A DNA stretch of 64,000 nucleotides from Sphingomonas vulcanisoli. GTDB taxonomy: Bacteria > Pseudomonadota > Alphaproteobacteria > Sphingomonadales > Sphingomonadaceae. A program made the position numbers and the translations under genes. The stretch spans positions 49,961 through 113,960 of the forward strand of contig NZ_JAAOZC010000010.1 in the NCBI RefSeq assembly GCF_011761305.1, in the 5' to 3' direction. Positions within the stretch are counted from its first letter, which is position 1; the number at the start of each line of letters is the position of its first letter. Shown one piece after another: positions 1 to 7,506 of this stretch. The notes below the pieces were generated by a model. The model made no database searches. It was not told the DNA's origin and saw nothing but the letters and a program-made list of their open reading frames with translations.

Positions 1-1064
1 AGCGCGGCGATTGCCGCGTCGAGCTTTCCTGTCGGCAATTCGACAAGCCCTGCCTCGACCGAAGCAAGCGCTATGCGCCGGTAGATGCCACACACGCCTT
101 GTCGGGTGAGTGGCGTTTCACCGATTGTATAGGTGACCTGCGCTTCGATAGCAGGTGAACCGCGCAGGCGCTCCCGCCAGTGCCGCGTATTGCCAGCCAT
201 CAGATGATAGGGTCGGGGAGGGATGGCGTCGCGGGCGCGGCGGCGATCAATTCCAACCCGACGAAACAGGGGGCCGCTCTCGATCCCACTATACTGCAGC
301 CACGCCTGAACGCGCCGCATCGTTTCGGCCGAAAGCCATGCCCAGCTTCCCTGGCCTTCCTGGTCGGTTTTCGACCGCGGGATGTAGAGCAAGCCGGTCC
401 CGTCAGCCTGCGGATCGATATGATCGACGGCGGCTGCCGTGAGCTCGCTTACGCGCAAGCCCGCGTCGTAGCCGGTGGACAGCATAGCGCCATCGCGCAG
501 TCCTTGCGGATCGCTCATGCAGGCGTCGAGTAGTGCCGAAATCGTAAAGCCTGGAAGCTCGCCGAGGGCGCCACCGAAGCGCAGCGGCGCTGCCTGGCGC
601 TGCACCGTGCCTTGACGCCGGCGATTGGCGCGCAGTGCGTTTCGGACCATCGGGTGATCCGTCGGCAGGCCTTCCTTTTCGCCGATGCCCATCAGGCGGT
701 GCGCACTGGCGATGCTGGCAATGCGACGTGCCAACGTCGCTGGCTTTCGGCCCGCCGCTTCCAACCAGCGCAGATAGAGGACGAGCGTCTCCGGGCCTGC
801 CGGTAGGGCGACAGATCCGTTTTCGGCACACCAGCGGCCAAAGCAATCCATGTCGGCCGCGATCGCAGCCTTGGTGGCCTCGGCCATCGCCTCGAGCGCC
901 GTTTCCACGCCGAGCTGGCTGACGGGCGGCAAGTCCGACGCAAGCGAGGATGCGATAGTTCGCAGCAGCCGCTGGTCGACAGGCTCGGCCATTCCCCGCG
1001 GGCGGCGCTGGGGGAGGGCCGTGCTGTCGATCCGGTGGAGGACGATCTCGCCGCCGCTGGTCAC
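1..1064 (-). CDS. Tyrosine recombinase (phage-type integrase), C-terminus cut by window edge
   Basis: The open frame runs from a GTG at 1064 off the left edge; an in-frame ATG lies at 992. The N-terminal part resembles a SAM-like core-binding domain (motif LYLRWLEAAGRKPATLARR). The catalytic domain shows the arm with GLRVSEL (first catalytic Arg) and IPRSKTD (catalytic Lys). The HxxR box and the tyrosine lie beyond the edge, so activity cannot be judged. The GTG overlaps the stop of the 63-aa gene upstream by 4 bases (GTGA), which implies translational coupling. The family cuts and rejoins DNA at specific sites; a role in plasmid multimer resolution or in integration is inference. Confidence 0.85.
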   Translation of the reverse strand, partial: MTSGGEIVLHRIDSTALPQRRPRGMAEPVDQRLLRTIASSLASDLPPVSQLGVETALEAMAEATKAAIAADMDCFGRWCAENGSVALPAGPETLVLYLRWLEAAGRKPATLARRIASIASAHRLMGIGEKEGLPTDHPMVRNALRANRRRQGTVQRQAAPLRFGGALGELPGFTISALLDACMSDPQGLRDGAMLSTGYDAGLRVSELTAAAVDHIDPQADGTGLLYIPRSKTDQEGQGSWAWLSAETMRRVQAWLQYSGIESGPLFRRVGIDRRRARDAIPPRPYHLMAGNTRHWRERLRGSPAIEAQVTYTIGETPLTRQGVCGIYRRIALASVEAGLVELPTGKLDAAIAA

Positions 1065-1252
1065 GGAAGGTAGAGTCTCACCAGCGCGACCTCGTCGAGC
1101 GACGCAAACCGCACGAGCGCCCCCGTCGGGCCTTCGGGGTGGACGCTTGCGGGCGGAAGAAGCTGGCCGGCTGCGACACCTGCGTCAAAGGCCGCAAGTT
1201 CGGCCGCTGTCAGCGAATAAAGCGTCGAATTTTCCCCACCAATCTGTCGCAT
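1061..1252 (-). CDS. Hypothetical 63-aa protein coupled to the recombinase
   Basis: It encodes a small acidic protein starting MRQIGGENSTLYSLTAAELA with no recognised domain. Its TGA overlaps the GTG of the recombinase gene, so the two are probably cotranscribed and translationally coupled. About 140 bases separate it from the divergent gene at 1393, leaving room for a shared promoter region. I cannot assign a function. The coupling is the main reason to believe it is real. Confidence 0.55.
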   Translation of the reverse strand: MRQIGGENSTLYSLTAAELAAFDAGVAAGQLLPPASVHPEGPTGALVRFASLDEVALVRLYLP

Positions 1253-1392
1253 CGTTTCCCCTCATCATAGGCGAGGCCACGAGCGGCAGCCTGTGGCTCT
1301 AATCTTACCATAACGATCAATTATGGAAAGTGCGTATAAAAGCGTCTTAGAAGTGCCTAGTAATCATCCAATCACTAGCGTACTGGTTCACC

Positions 1393-2499
1393 GTGGCCGC
1401 AGCGAAAGATGCCTTGATCCGCTATGCGGCGTCGGTGGGGGCGTGCCGGTCAGCGTGGCGCCTCGCCGATGCCGACGTCTGCGAGACAGTGGCGATCGGC
1501 CTCATATCAAGCGCTTGGGACGTACTCGTTCGCGACGCAGGGCGTGGCGACGTTGGGCGGGCGCATGAGCATCGGCTTGGGTCAGAGGGGATCCTCATGG
1601 CGAACGATGGGGCGCGCCGGGATGCCCTGCTCGTCCTGTTATCCGAGCGCGGACAACCGGCGATGAAGCGCGCCGCCGCCCAGTTGGTGAAGGCGACGAA
1701 AGCGCGCCGTCGTTTCAACGAAGAGCAAAGCGCGCTGATCGAGATCGCAGATGAAGCCTTATCCCTTGCGGAGGGACCATCTGGTCGCATCGCGCAGACA
1801 CTGATCGATTGCGGCGGGCATTCGCTGCCGCTCGTCCAGATTGCGCGCACCGTAGACCGCCTTCGTCTTGATCCTGATTTTGCGGAAGCGATGGGTTCCG
1901 AGGTCCGGCACGCCATGCCGCGAGGCACGTTCAGCCATTATGTGCCGGCCGCCCCCGGGGCGGCCTGGGCACTCAATGTCGCTCTGCTGCTGAAAGGATC
2001 ACCACATGCCGCGCTTCCCGCGCCAGGCCTTGTCGGACGGACCGCGTTTCGCCCAGATCTCGAGAACGAAGAGCTCTGCGATGAACTGATCGGGCAGGCG
2101 GCGTCTGCGATGAATTCGGCAGAAAGTTTGTTTGAACAAACTTCCGTGGATCTCACCCGGGGGCGGGAAATGCTCGGCCATCTTTCCCGAAATGCCAGCG
2201 CCTTTGAAGCCTGGAAGCTGGTGGCAGCGGTAAAGTCGATCACTCGCTCCCAACTTGCGGGCGCGCTTGGACTATCGCGTGCCGGCGCGGACATTCAAGC
2301 GCGCGTCCTCGCAGAAGCCGGTCTCGTGGAGCTTGGTCGAAATGGACGAATAGACTGGAAGCGGAAGCAGCCTCGATCGCTGCAGGCGCCGCAACCTCTT
2401 CCCGAGGGATTGAGTCAGGCGACCGCCGAGGTCGATGCAAGTCTGGCTGAGCTTGATCGGCTCCTCGCGCGGACCAACAGAAACCAGGCCGACCACTAG
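1393..2499 (+). CDS. Hypothetical protein with C-terminal helix-turn-helix
   Basis: The frame encodes up to 368 aa from a GTG. An ATG at 1597 has a much better ribosome binding site (AGAGGGG about 7 bases upstream) and would give 300 aa, so the start is uncertain. The protein is mostly alpha-helical. Near residues 275-325 it has a winged-helix-like segment (TRSQLAGALGLSRAGADIQ then a basic GRNGRIDWKRK), which suggests DNA binding. It diverges from the recombinase pair. Its coding sequence contains a 20-bp near-palindrome that recurs upstream of the quinone reductase gene at 5203. The family was not recognised. Confidence 0.6.
   Translation: MAAAKDALIRYAASVGACRSAWRLADADVCETVAIGLISSAWDVLVRDAGRGDVGRAHEHRLGSEGILMANDGARRDALLVLLSERGQPAMKRAAAQLVKATKARRRFNEEQSALIEIADEALSLAEGPSGRIAQTLIDCGGHSLPLVQIARTVDRLRLDPDFAEAMGSEVRHAMPRGTFSHYVPAAPGAAWALNVALLLKGSPHAALPAPGLVGRTAFRPDLENEELCDELIGQAASAMNSAESLFEQTSVDLTRGREMLGHLSRNASAFEAWKLVAAVKSITRSQLAGALGLSRAGADIQARVLAEAGLVELGRNGRIDWKRKQPRSLQAPQPLPEGLSQATAEVDASLAELDRLLARTNRNQADH
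2123..2142. repeat. Near-palindromic 20-bp repeat, copy 1
   Basis: AAAGTTTGTTTGAACAAACT occurs here and again at 5292-5311. Around it, AAGTTTGTT and AACAAACTT form 9-bp inverted arms about a central TG. This copy is inside the HTH gene and encodes SLFEQT. An AT-rich exact 20-mer in a GC-rich replicon is unlikely to be chance, and its symmetry suggests a dimeric regulator site. Confidence 0.6.
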
Positions 2500-2522
2500 G
2501 TGAAAGACGAGCGTATCTGCCG

Positions 2523-2738
2523 CTAGGCGAAGAGGCAGCGCTCGCCGTCGCCCCGCAGGGCACGTGGTAATTCAATTCGTTCACTCGGATGGGGCTTCGT
2601 ATCCGACGTCGCCGGTGAGATATTCATCGCTGCGACCATCCAGGCCGCCGCCGCGGTCGCCGGAGCCATCCAACAGGCGAACGCGGCGCACCAAAGTGCC
2701 TCCAAGACATTCTCTTCCGACGAAATTTGAATAGGCAT
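2523..2738 (-). CDS. Small unknown protein behind a FixJ-like site (71 aa)
   Basis: The product starts MPIQISSEENVLEAL, has a short alanine/tryptophan-rich hydrophobic stretch (about residues 14-38) and a polar tail. An AGGA-type ribosome binding site precedes the ATG by about 9 bases. A strong copy of the recurring TACGTA...TCCCAATG motif sits 51 bases upstream (2789-2806), at the same spacing as at the Usp and quinone reductase genes. That promoter context is the best argument that this is a real gene of the low-oxygen module. No family was recognised. Confidence 0.6.
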   Translation of the reverse strand: MPIQISSEENVLEALWCAAFACWMAPATAAAAWMVAAMNISPATSDTKPHPSERIELPRALRGDGERCLFA

Positions 2739-2788
2739 CAGCCGTTCCTTTCAGAAACTTTGCGCTACGAAGGGCCTGGCGTCCGATC

Positions 2789-2806
2789 CATTGGGAGAGG
2801 TACGTA
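2789..2806 (-). promoter_or_regulatory. FixJ-like site upstream of the 71-aa gene
   Basis: Minus strand reads TACGTACCTCTCCCAATG. It aligns with TTACGTACATATCCCAAC at 23794, which precedes the second quinone reductase gene, and lies 51 bases before the ATG at 2738. A second related sequence, TTCGTAGATTCCCGGACC, lies at 2837-2854 on the same strand. Confidence 0.55.
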
Positions 2807-2999
2807 AGTGGGTCCTCAACACCAGCGGAAGGGGCGGTCCGGGAATCTACGAATTCCGCTTCACCCATCTCAGGCTGATCAAACGAGGCGGACATCTGCG
2901 GGCGAAACCCGCGACGTCCAGTTTCGCGGTCTGGCTCCGTGAGCCTGACGGCCGCACTGCGCGGCTCAGCCGCGCGGCTCATGAGGAAGGAGATGTCTC

Positions 3000-3656
3000 G
3001 TGAAGAAAACCGACGCACAAGTGCAGCATGACGTGATGGCCGAGCTCGAGTGGGAGCCGAGTGTCGATCACGCCGACATCGGCATCGCTGTCAACGACGG
3101 TGTCGTCACGCTTTCGGGCTATGTGAAAGCCTATCCCGAGAAAATGGCGGCCGAACGCGCGGCGCGGCGCGTTGCCGGCGTTCAGGCGATCGCCGAAGAG
3201 ATCAAGGTCCGCTTCGCATCCGATCCCAAAACGGCCGACCACGAGATCGCCAAGCGCATCCTCGACATGTTCGCCTGGAACGTCTCGATCCCGGACGACT
3301 GCATCGAGGTCAAAGTCGAGCATGGCTGGGTCACGCTCAGCGGCACGGTCGACTGGTTCTACCAGAGCAATGAGGCTCGCAAGGTCGCCGGCAAGGTCAG
3401 CGGCGTGGTCGGCGTCAGCAATTTGCTCGAGGTCCGCAAGTTGCCGACAAGTCGCGACGTCAAGGATCGGATCATGGCGGCGTTCAAGCGGCAGGCCGAT
3501 CTCGATTCCGGAAGCGTAACCGTGGTGACCGACGGGAGCACGGTTCGGCTCGGCGGCCGTGTGAAGGCCTGGCACGAGCGCGGGATCGCCGAGCGCGCCG
3601 CGTGGGCGGCGCCCGGCGTCACCAAGGTCGTCGACAACATCGTCATCGCCTACTGA
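3000..3656 (+). CDS. Triple BON-domain protein
   Basis: The 218-aa protein contains three successive BON repeats, roughly residues 4-70, 78-145 and 150-218. Each has the pattern I-x-V-x-x-G-x-V-x-L-x-G-x-V (for example GVVTLSGYV, GWVTLSGTV, STVRLGGRV). There is no signal peptide, so it is probably cytoplasmic. BON domains bind phospholipids or other ligands, and multi-BON proteins occur near stress genes. The start is GTG with GAGGAAGGAG just upstream. It lies between a FixJ-site gene and a Usp gene and is followed by a terminator. Confidence 0.85.
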   Translation: MKKTDAQVQHDVMAELEWEPSVDHADIGIAVNDGVVTLSGYVKAYPEKMAAERAARRVAGVQAIAEEIKVRFASDPKTADHEIAKRILDMFAWNVSIPDDCIEVKVEHGWVTLSGTVDWFYQSNEARKVAGKVSGVVGVSNLLEVRKLPTSRDVKDRIMAAFKRQADLDSGSVTVVTDGSTVRLGGRVKAWHERGIAERAAWAAPGVTKVVDNIVIAY

Positions 3657-3676
3657 CCATACATCGGCGAGATGGC

Positions 3677-3704
3677 GGCCGCCCGATCGGGCGGCCGTTT
3701 TCTT
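3677..3704 (+). terminator. Rho-independent terminator after the BON gene
   Basis: A perfect GC-rich inverted repeat (GGCCGCCCGATCGGGCGGCC, 3677-3696) is followed by GTTTTCTT. It separates the BON gene from the Usp gene, which then needs its own promoter. Confidence 0.85.
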
Positions 3705-3706
3705 AT

Positions 3707-3724
3707 CCGTAGCATCACGCATAT
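3707..3724 (+). promoter_or_regulatory. Weak FixJ-like site upstream of Usp 1
   Basis: CCGTAGCATCACGCATAT shares GTAGCAT and ATAT with the site at 22907 (AAGTAGCATTCCCAATAT) upstream of the paralogous Usp. It lies about 52 bases before the ATG at 3776. It is the most degenerate member of the set. Confidence 0.4.
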
Positions 3725-3775
3725 CGATGCGACCGGCTCAGCCATAGCCTCGCCTGGCAATGGATGGAGGCGATC

Positions 3776-4570
3776 ATGAAGAACATCTTCCTGCTGGTGC
3801 ATGACGACATCGGCCAAGAGGCGCGATTGCAGGCGGCGCTCGATCTGACGCGGGCGATGGATGGGCATCTCACCTGCGTCGATGTCTCGGTGATGCCGAT
3901 TTTCATGGGTGATTATGGCGCCGGCGAGGCGATGGTGCTCGCCGCCGAGCGCCAGCAGGAATCGAGGAATAAGGCCGCGATCGAGGCGCGGCTCGCTAGC
4001 GAGGACGTCCCCTGGGACTGGATCGACGCACTCGGCAACCCCAGTGAATGCGTCCTCGGCGCCGCCAATCTCGCCGACCTGATCGTACTCAATCTCAGAA
4101 TGGACGACGCGCCTGAGGCCGAAATGCGCGACGTCGCTAGCCGGACCGTGATGCACGCGCGCAAGCCCATTGTCGCGGTGCCGCCAACGCTTGACCGCTT
4201 CGAGATCGGACGCGTTTTGATCGCCTGGGATGGTCAAGGGTCCGTTGCGTCGACCATGCGCGCCTGTGTTCCCCTGCTGAAGCTCGCCGCCGAGGTGCGG
4301 CTTTTCATGGCCCATCGGCGCAATATCGCGGCGAGCGCGGACGACGCGGCAGAATATCTGTCGCGGCACGGCATACAGGCGACGGTTCATTACGGCCTGG
4401 ACGACGGCATTCGCACGATCGACACGCTCATCGAGGAACACGCCCAGCTCTTCCGGCCAGATTACATCATGATGGGCGCCTATAGTCATGGCCGCCTGGC
4501 CGAGCTGTTCGGTGGCAATACCAAGCGCATGCTCGCGCATAGCAAGCGGCCCCTGGTGCTCGGACATTGA
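3776..4570 (+). CDS. Universal stress protein, paralogue 1
   Basis: The 264-aa protein is UspA-like, with the length of a tandem two-domain Usp. The first half starts MKNIFLLVHDD. The second contains VLIAWDGQGS and, near the end, a GAYSHGRLAELFGGNT segment that corresponds to the nucleotide-binding loop of Usp proteins. ATG 3776 is preferred over the in-frame ATG at 3764 because GGAGG lies 5 bases before it, as in the third paralogue at 44801. Two closely related paralogues lie at 22985 and 44801. A cytoplasmic role in hypoxia or stress is inferred from the family and context. Confidence 0.9.
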   Translation: MKNIFLLVHDDIGQEARLQAALDLTRAMDGHLTCVDVSVMPIFMGDYGAGEAMVLAAERQQESRNKAAIEARLASEDVPWDWIDALGNPSECVLGAANLADLIVLNLRMDDAPEAEMRDVASRTVMHARKPIVAVPPTLDRFEIGRVLIAWDGQGSVASTMRACVPLLKLAAEVRLFMAHRRNIAASADDAAEYLSRHGIQATVHYGLDDGIRTIDTLIEEHAQLFRPDYIMMGAYSHGRLAELFGGNTKRMLAHSKRPLVLGH

Positions 4571-4618
4571 TAGGAGATCGGGGGGCTGCGTCGGATGCCG
4601 GCGCTCCCTGACGATGAT

Positions 4619-5203
4619 TTATTGCCCGGTTTCTCCCAAGAAGGACAGGCGACTGAGCCATTCATCTCTCATGCCGGGGCGTGCCTCGACGTCACCGATG
4701 ATCATGTGCTGGACGGGGCTGATCCCGGAGAATTTGAGGATATTGCGCTCTAGGCTCTTCACGCTGTGGGCGCCGTAGTAAGCGCGATAGACGAGTGCGG
4801 GCATGCCCATCGTCACGACCACGAGCGCCGATCGGCCCTTGAGCGCCTTCTGCGGACCTTTTCCCGTTTGCGGTTCGAACGCGAAGCCGGGCCGCATCAC
4901 TTGCTCGAGGAATCCCTTGAGCAATGCGGGCATATCACCGAGCCAGAGCGGATAGAGAAATACGAGATGGTCGGCCCAGCGGATCGACACTTGCGAGCGC
5001 TTGATATCGAAATCGATATATTCGCCTTCCCAATCGTGGCGCGAGCCCAGCAGGGAAAATTCAAGCGCTGAAACCATGATGCGGCGAACCTCGTGACTGG
5101 CTTTCGTCGCACCTTCGGCATAGCGGTCGGCGAGGGCGTGAACGAACCGCGCTGGGTCTGGATCGGGATGCCCGTCGATGATCGCAATGCGCCTGAGTGT
5201 CAC
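4619..5203 (-). CDS. NAD(P)H-quinone oxidoreductase, flavodoxin-like fold
   Basis: The 194-aa protein belongs to the Flavodoxin_2 family (NQO1/KefF/MdaB type). It has the N-terminal IAIIDGHPDP strand-loop that contacts FAD or FMN, and the conserved WADHLVFLYPLWLGDMPALLKGFLEQV segment. It would reduce quinones by two electrons in the cytoplasm. The GTG start is backed by GGAGG 6 bases upstream. A related gene lies at 23864, also next to a Usp gene. Upstream are a FixJ-like sequence (5273-5289, opposite orientation) and the second copy of the 20-bp near-palindrome. Confidence 0.88.
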   Translation of the reverse strand: MTLRRIAIIDGHPDPDPARFVHALADRYAEGATKASHEVRRIMVSALEFSLLGSRHDWEGEYIDFDIKRSQVSIRWADHLVFLYPLWLGDMPALLKGFLEQVMRPGFAFEPQTGKGPQKALKGRSALVVVTMGMPALVYRAYYGAHSVKSLERNILKFSGISPVQHMIIGDVEARPGMRDEWLSRLSFLGETGQ

Positions 5204-5272
5204 GTGCCGCCTCCGCCATGGCCGATAAGATCCATGTTGGTGACTGTGCTCGACGTCGCGAACGGCGGACTA

Positions 5273-5289
5273 TTCGTAGTTTCCCGACC
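5273..5289 (+). promoter_or_regulatory. FixJ-like sequence near the quinone reductase promoter
   Basis: TTCGTAGTTTCCCGACC resembles the sites at 38903 and 2837. It lies about 70 bases upstream of the GTG at 5203 but points away from that gene, unlike most other copies. Confidence 0.35.
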
Positions 5290-5291
5290 TC

Positions 5292-5311
5292 AAAGTTTGT
5301 TTGAACAAACT
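5292..5311. repeat. Near-palindromic 20-bp repeat, copy 2
   Basis: This is an exact second copy of the sequence at 2123-2142, here intergenic, about 90 bases upstream of the quinone reductase start and just past the stop of the Toprim/LPD7 gene. Its position fits a repressor operator, but no regulator is proven. Confidence 0.6.
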
Positions 5312-5334
5312 CTTAGTGATGGTGGACCGACAGA

Positions 5335-7506
5335 TCAGCGCAGCCGCTCTCGGGGCTTGCGCGCGACCACCTTGGGTGGTCCGATCTCGGCGCTCGGTTC
5401 GGCGTCCCGATTGCGGTCCTGGAGAACAGGGGCCTGAACTGCCTCGCCGCGTTCGACCTTCGCCGCCAATGCGTCTCGACCGGCCTCAAGCACGCGCTTG
5501 GCTTTGCTTGGATCATCCGAAAGAGTTGAGCTCACGACCGCCTCTATGGTGCGAAGCTGCTCGACGGCGGCGCGATCCCGGCCAATGACATTTTCCGCCC
5601 GCGCCTGCTCAGCGTCGGGTATCCAACGCGCGACCGCGGCCTGCTGGCCATCCTCAACATACCAGGATCGCGCATCCCGATCCCAACGTGCGCCAGCCGC
5701 CTTCGCATTCTCCTTCTCGGCAAAAGGCACCGACAACAAGATGCGAGGCTTGTCTTGCTCTCGCGCGTGATCGTCGGCGCGGGCGTGGACCGGGCCGGAT
5801 CTCGGCGAAGGGCTCCGCGCCGTGGCCTCCTGCCGATCGCGCTCCGTGGGCGTGTAGCCGGCAACTTCAAGGCCTGCTCTGTGGGCGCGCACCCATGCTT
5901 CTCGGCGGAATTCATTGGTGCCTTCGACCGTGATCGACTGCCAACCACGATGCTCCGCGATGACGATCATGTCCGCGATGACAGCGGCGCTCTCGATTTC
6001 GGACACGAGCCGATTGCCACGATCGCGAAAAGCCGGCTGCTCGGCGGTGTGGCTCTCGTAAAAATCATGATGACGACGCGAGCCGGTCTCGATGCGGTAG
6101 CGTGCGCTGATGTCTCCCGGGACATCGCCTACCTCGTGTGAAGGCTCGCCGCGCTCGACCCTGCGATCGTCATCGTCGTGACCGCGCTCCGGCGCGATAC
6201 TATTCGGATTTTCCGACCTAGCGTCGCGCGCTTCGGCTGCTGGCTCGACCGGGGCTATAGGGATTTCGGCCGGCGGTTCGCGCCGCCGTTCCTTCTCGCT
6301 GGGACGGGGCTCTTCGGGCATATGTGCCTCCACGGATGCGCCGCCGGGACCGGCGAGAATACCGGCCATGGCGGCTTGGATCTGGGCTTGGGCTCCCTGG
6401 CGCCCGATGCGGCTGCGCACGGCGAGATCGTGGAAGTCGGTAAAATCGCGCGGGCTCGCTTCCTGCTCCCCCCGGGCGAAAACGGGAAAGACCGCCAGAC
6501 CATCGACGGCTTCTGCAGCAGCGGTCGCTTTCTCACGCCCTGGATTATGGCCCTCGCTCAGTTGAACGCCGACATCGTCGTCGCCGGCGATCAAGATCGG
6601 CCGACCTGGGAAACGCTCGCGCAGCGCGGTCGCAACGGGGAGCAGATTTCCTGCGTCGAAGGCTGCGATCGTCGGCTGGCCGATCGCGTCGGTTATGATG
6701 ACCGCGGTTGCATAGCCTTCTGCCATCACCAGCGCGGCAAGCCGATCGAGGGCCGGTAGGTCGCCGTCGACGATATGGAACGTCCCCTCCTTACGGCTTC
6801 CCTTCTGGAAGAGCTTGAGCCCATCGCTCTTGATCGTCTGCAGGGTCCATTGCTTCCCATCGATATCGATTGCCGGGAGGAAGGTAGTCTCGCCAATCGA
6901 ATCCGTCAGCGCACCCAGGGTCGGCCGGATGCCCTTGGCGAGCATATAGCCGGTAGGCTCTCGTGCGGGGACAAGACGGGCTGTGCGCTGCTGCGCGCGG
7001 CGCGCTGCCGCCTCGATAGCAGCGGACTGTTCGGCGGCATGGACCTTCTCGCGCTCGACGATATCGGCACGCAGCGCGGCCAGCTCGTGGGGAGGCAGCT
7101 TGAAGCCGGTACTTTTCCAGCTCGCATAGACGCCTGTCCGGAAGTTGCGGACATAGCCTGCCGGATGTCCGTCGAGATGCAGCGCATACCGTCCCGACGG
7201 CCGCGCATAGCGCCCTTGCGGACTGACCTTGTCGCCCTCCACGGGGACGCGGTGATTGCGACCATCGGCGATCGGATGCCGATCGATCGCAAGCAGCCCG
7301 TGCGCGGTCATCGTTGCGATGAATTCCTCGCGCGGGGCGATTTCAGGCTCGCTCGCTTGCGGCATCCAGCGTGAAACCTTGCTCTGCTGGCCGTCGGAAA
7401 CATACCAGACCTTCAGGGTCGCATCCCACCGTGCGCCCGCTGCCCGGGCAGCGGCACGCTGCTCGTAAGGCACGGCCAGAAAAATGCGTTTGTCGTCCAT
7501 CGTCAC
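5335..7506 (-). CDS. Plasmid Toprim/LPD7 protein with two DUF5710 modules
   Basis: The 723-aa protein has a DUF5710-like module at each end: residues about 6-50 (AARAAGARWDATLKVWYV) and about 595-640 (NAKAAGARWDRDARSWYV). Between them is a Toprim-like segment (VMAEGYATA ... RPILIAGDDD, about 265-340) of the kind seen in TraC-type plasmid primases, then an LPD7-like region near 480-560. No zinc finger or relaxase motif was seen. The GTG start overlaps the stop of virD4, so it is the last gene of the transfer operon. A role in processing or priming incoming plasmid DNA is inference. Confidence 0.75.
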   Translation of the reverse strand: MTMDDKRIFLAVPYEQRAAARAAGARWDATLKVWYVSDGQQSKVSRWMPQASEPEIAPREEFIATMTAHGLLAIDRHPIADGRNHRVPVEGDKVSPQGRYARPSGRYALHLDGHPAGYVRNFRTGVYASWKSTGFKLPPHELAALRADIVEREKVHAAEQSAAIEAAARRAQQRTARLVPAREPTGYMLAKGIRPTLGALTDSIGETTFLPAIDIDGKQWTLQTIKSDGLKLFQKGSRKEGTFHIVDGDLPALDRLAALVMAEGYATAVIITDAIGQPTIAAFDAGNLLPVATALRERFPGRPILIAGDDDVGVQLSEGHNPGREKATAAAEAVDGLAVFPVFARGEQEASPRDFTDFHDLAVRSRIGRQGAQAQIQAAMAGILAGPGGASVEAHMPEEPRPSEKERRREPPAEIPIAPVEPAAEARDARSENPNSIAPERGHDDDDRRVERGEPSHEVGDVPGDISARYRIETGSRRHHDFYESHTAEQPAFRDRGNRLVSEIESAAVIADMIVIAEHRGWQSITVEGTNEFRREAWVRAHRAGLEVAGYTPTERDRQEATARSPSPRSGPVHARADDHAREQDKPRILLSVPFAEKENAKAAGARWDRDARSWYVEDGQQAAVARWIPDAEQARAENVIGRDRAAVEQLRTIEAVVSSTLSDDPSKAKRVLEAGRDALAAKVERGEAVQAPVLQDRNRDAEPSAEIGPPKVVARKPRERLR

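Noticed and set aside
2791..3003. 70-aa plus-strand frame before the BON gene
   Set aside because: No ribosome binding site or domain, and it runs through the promoter motifs of the 71-aa gene.
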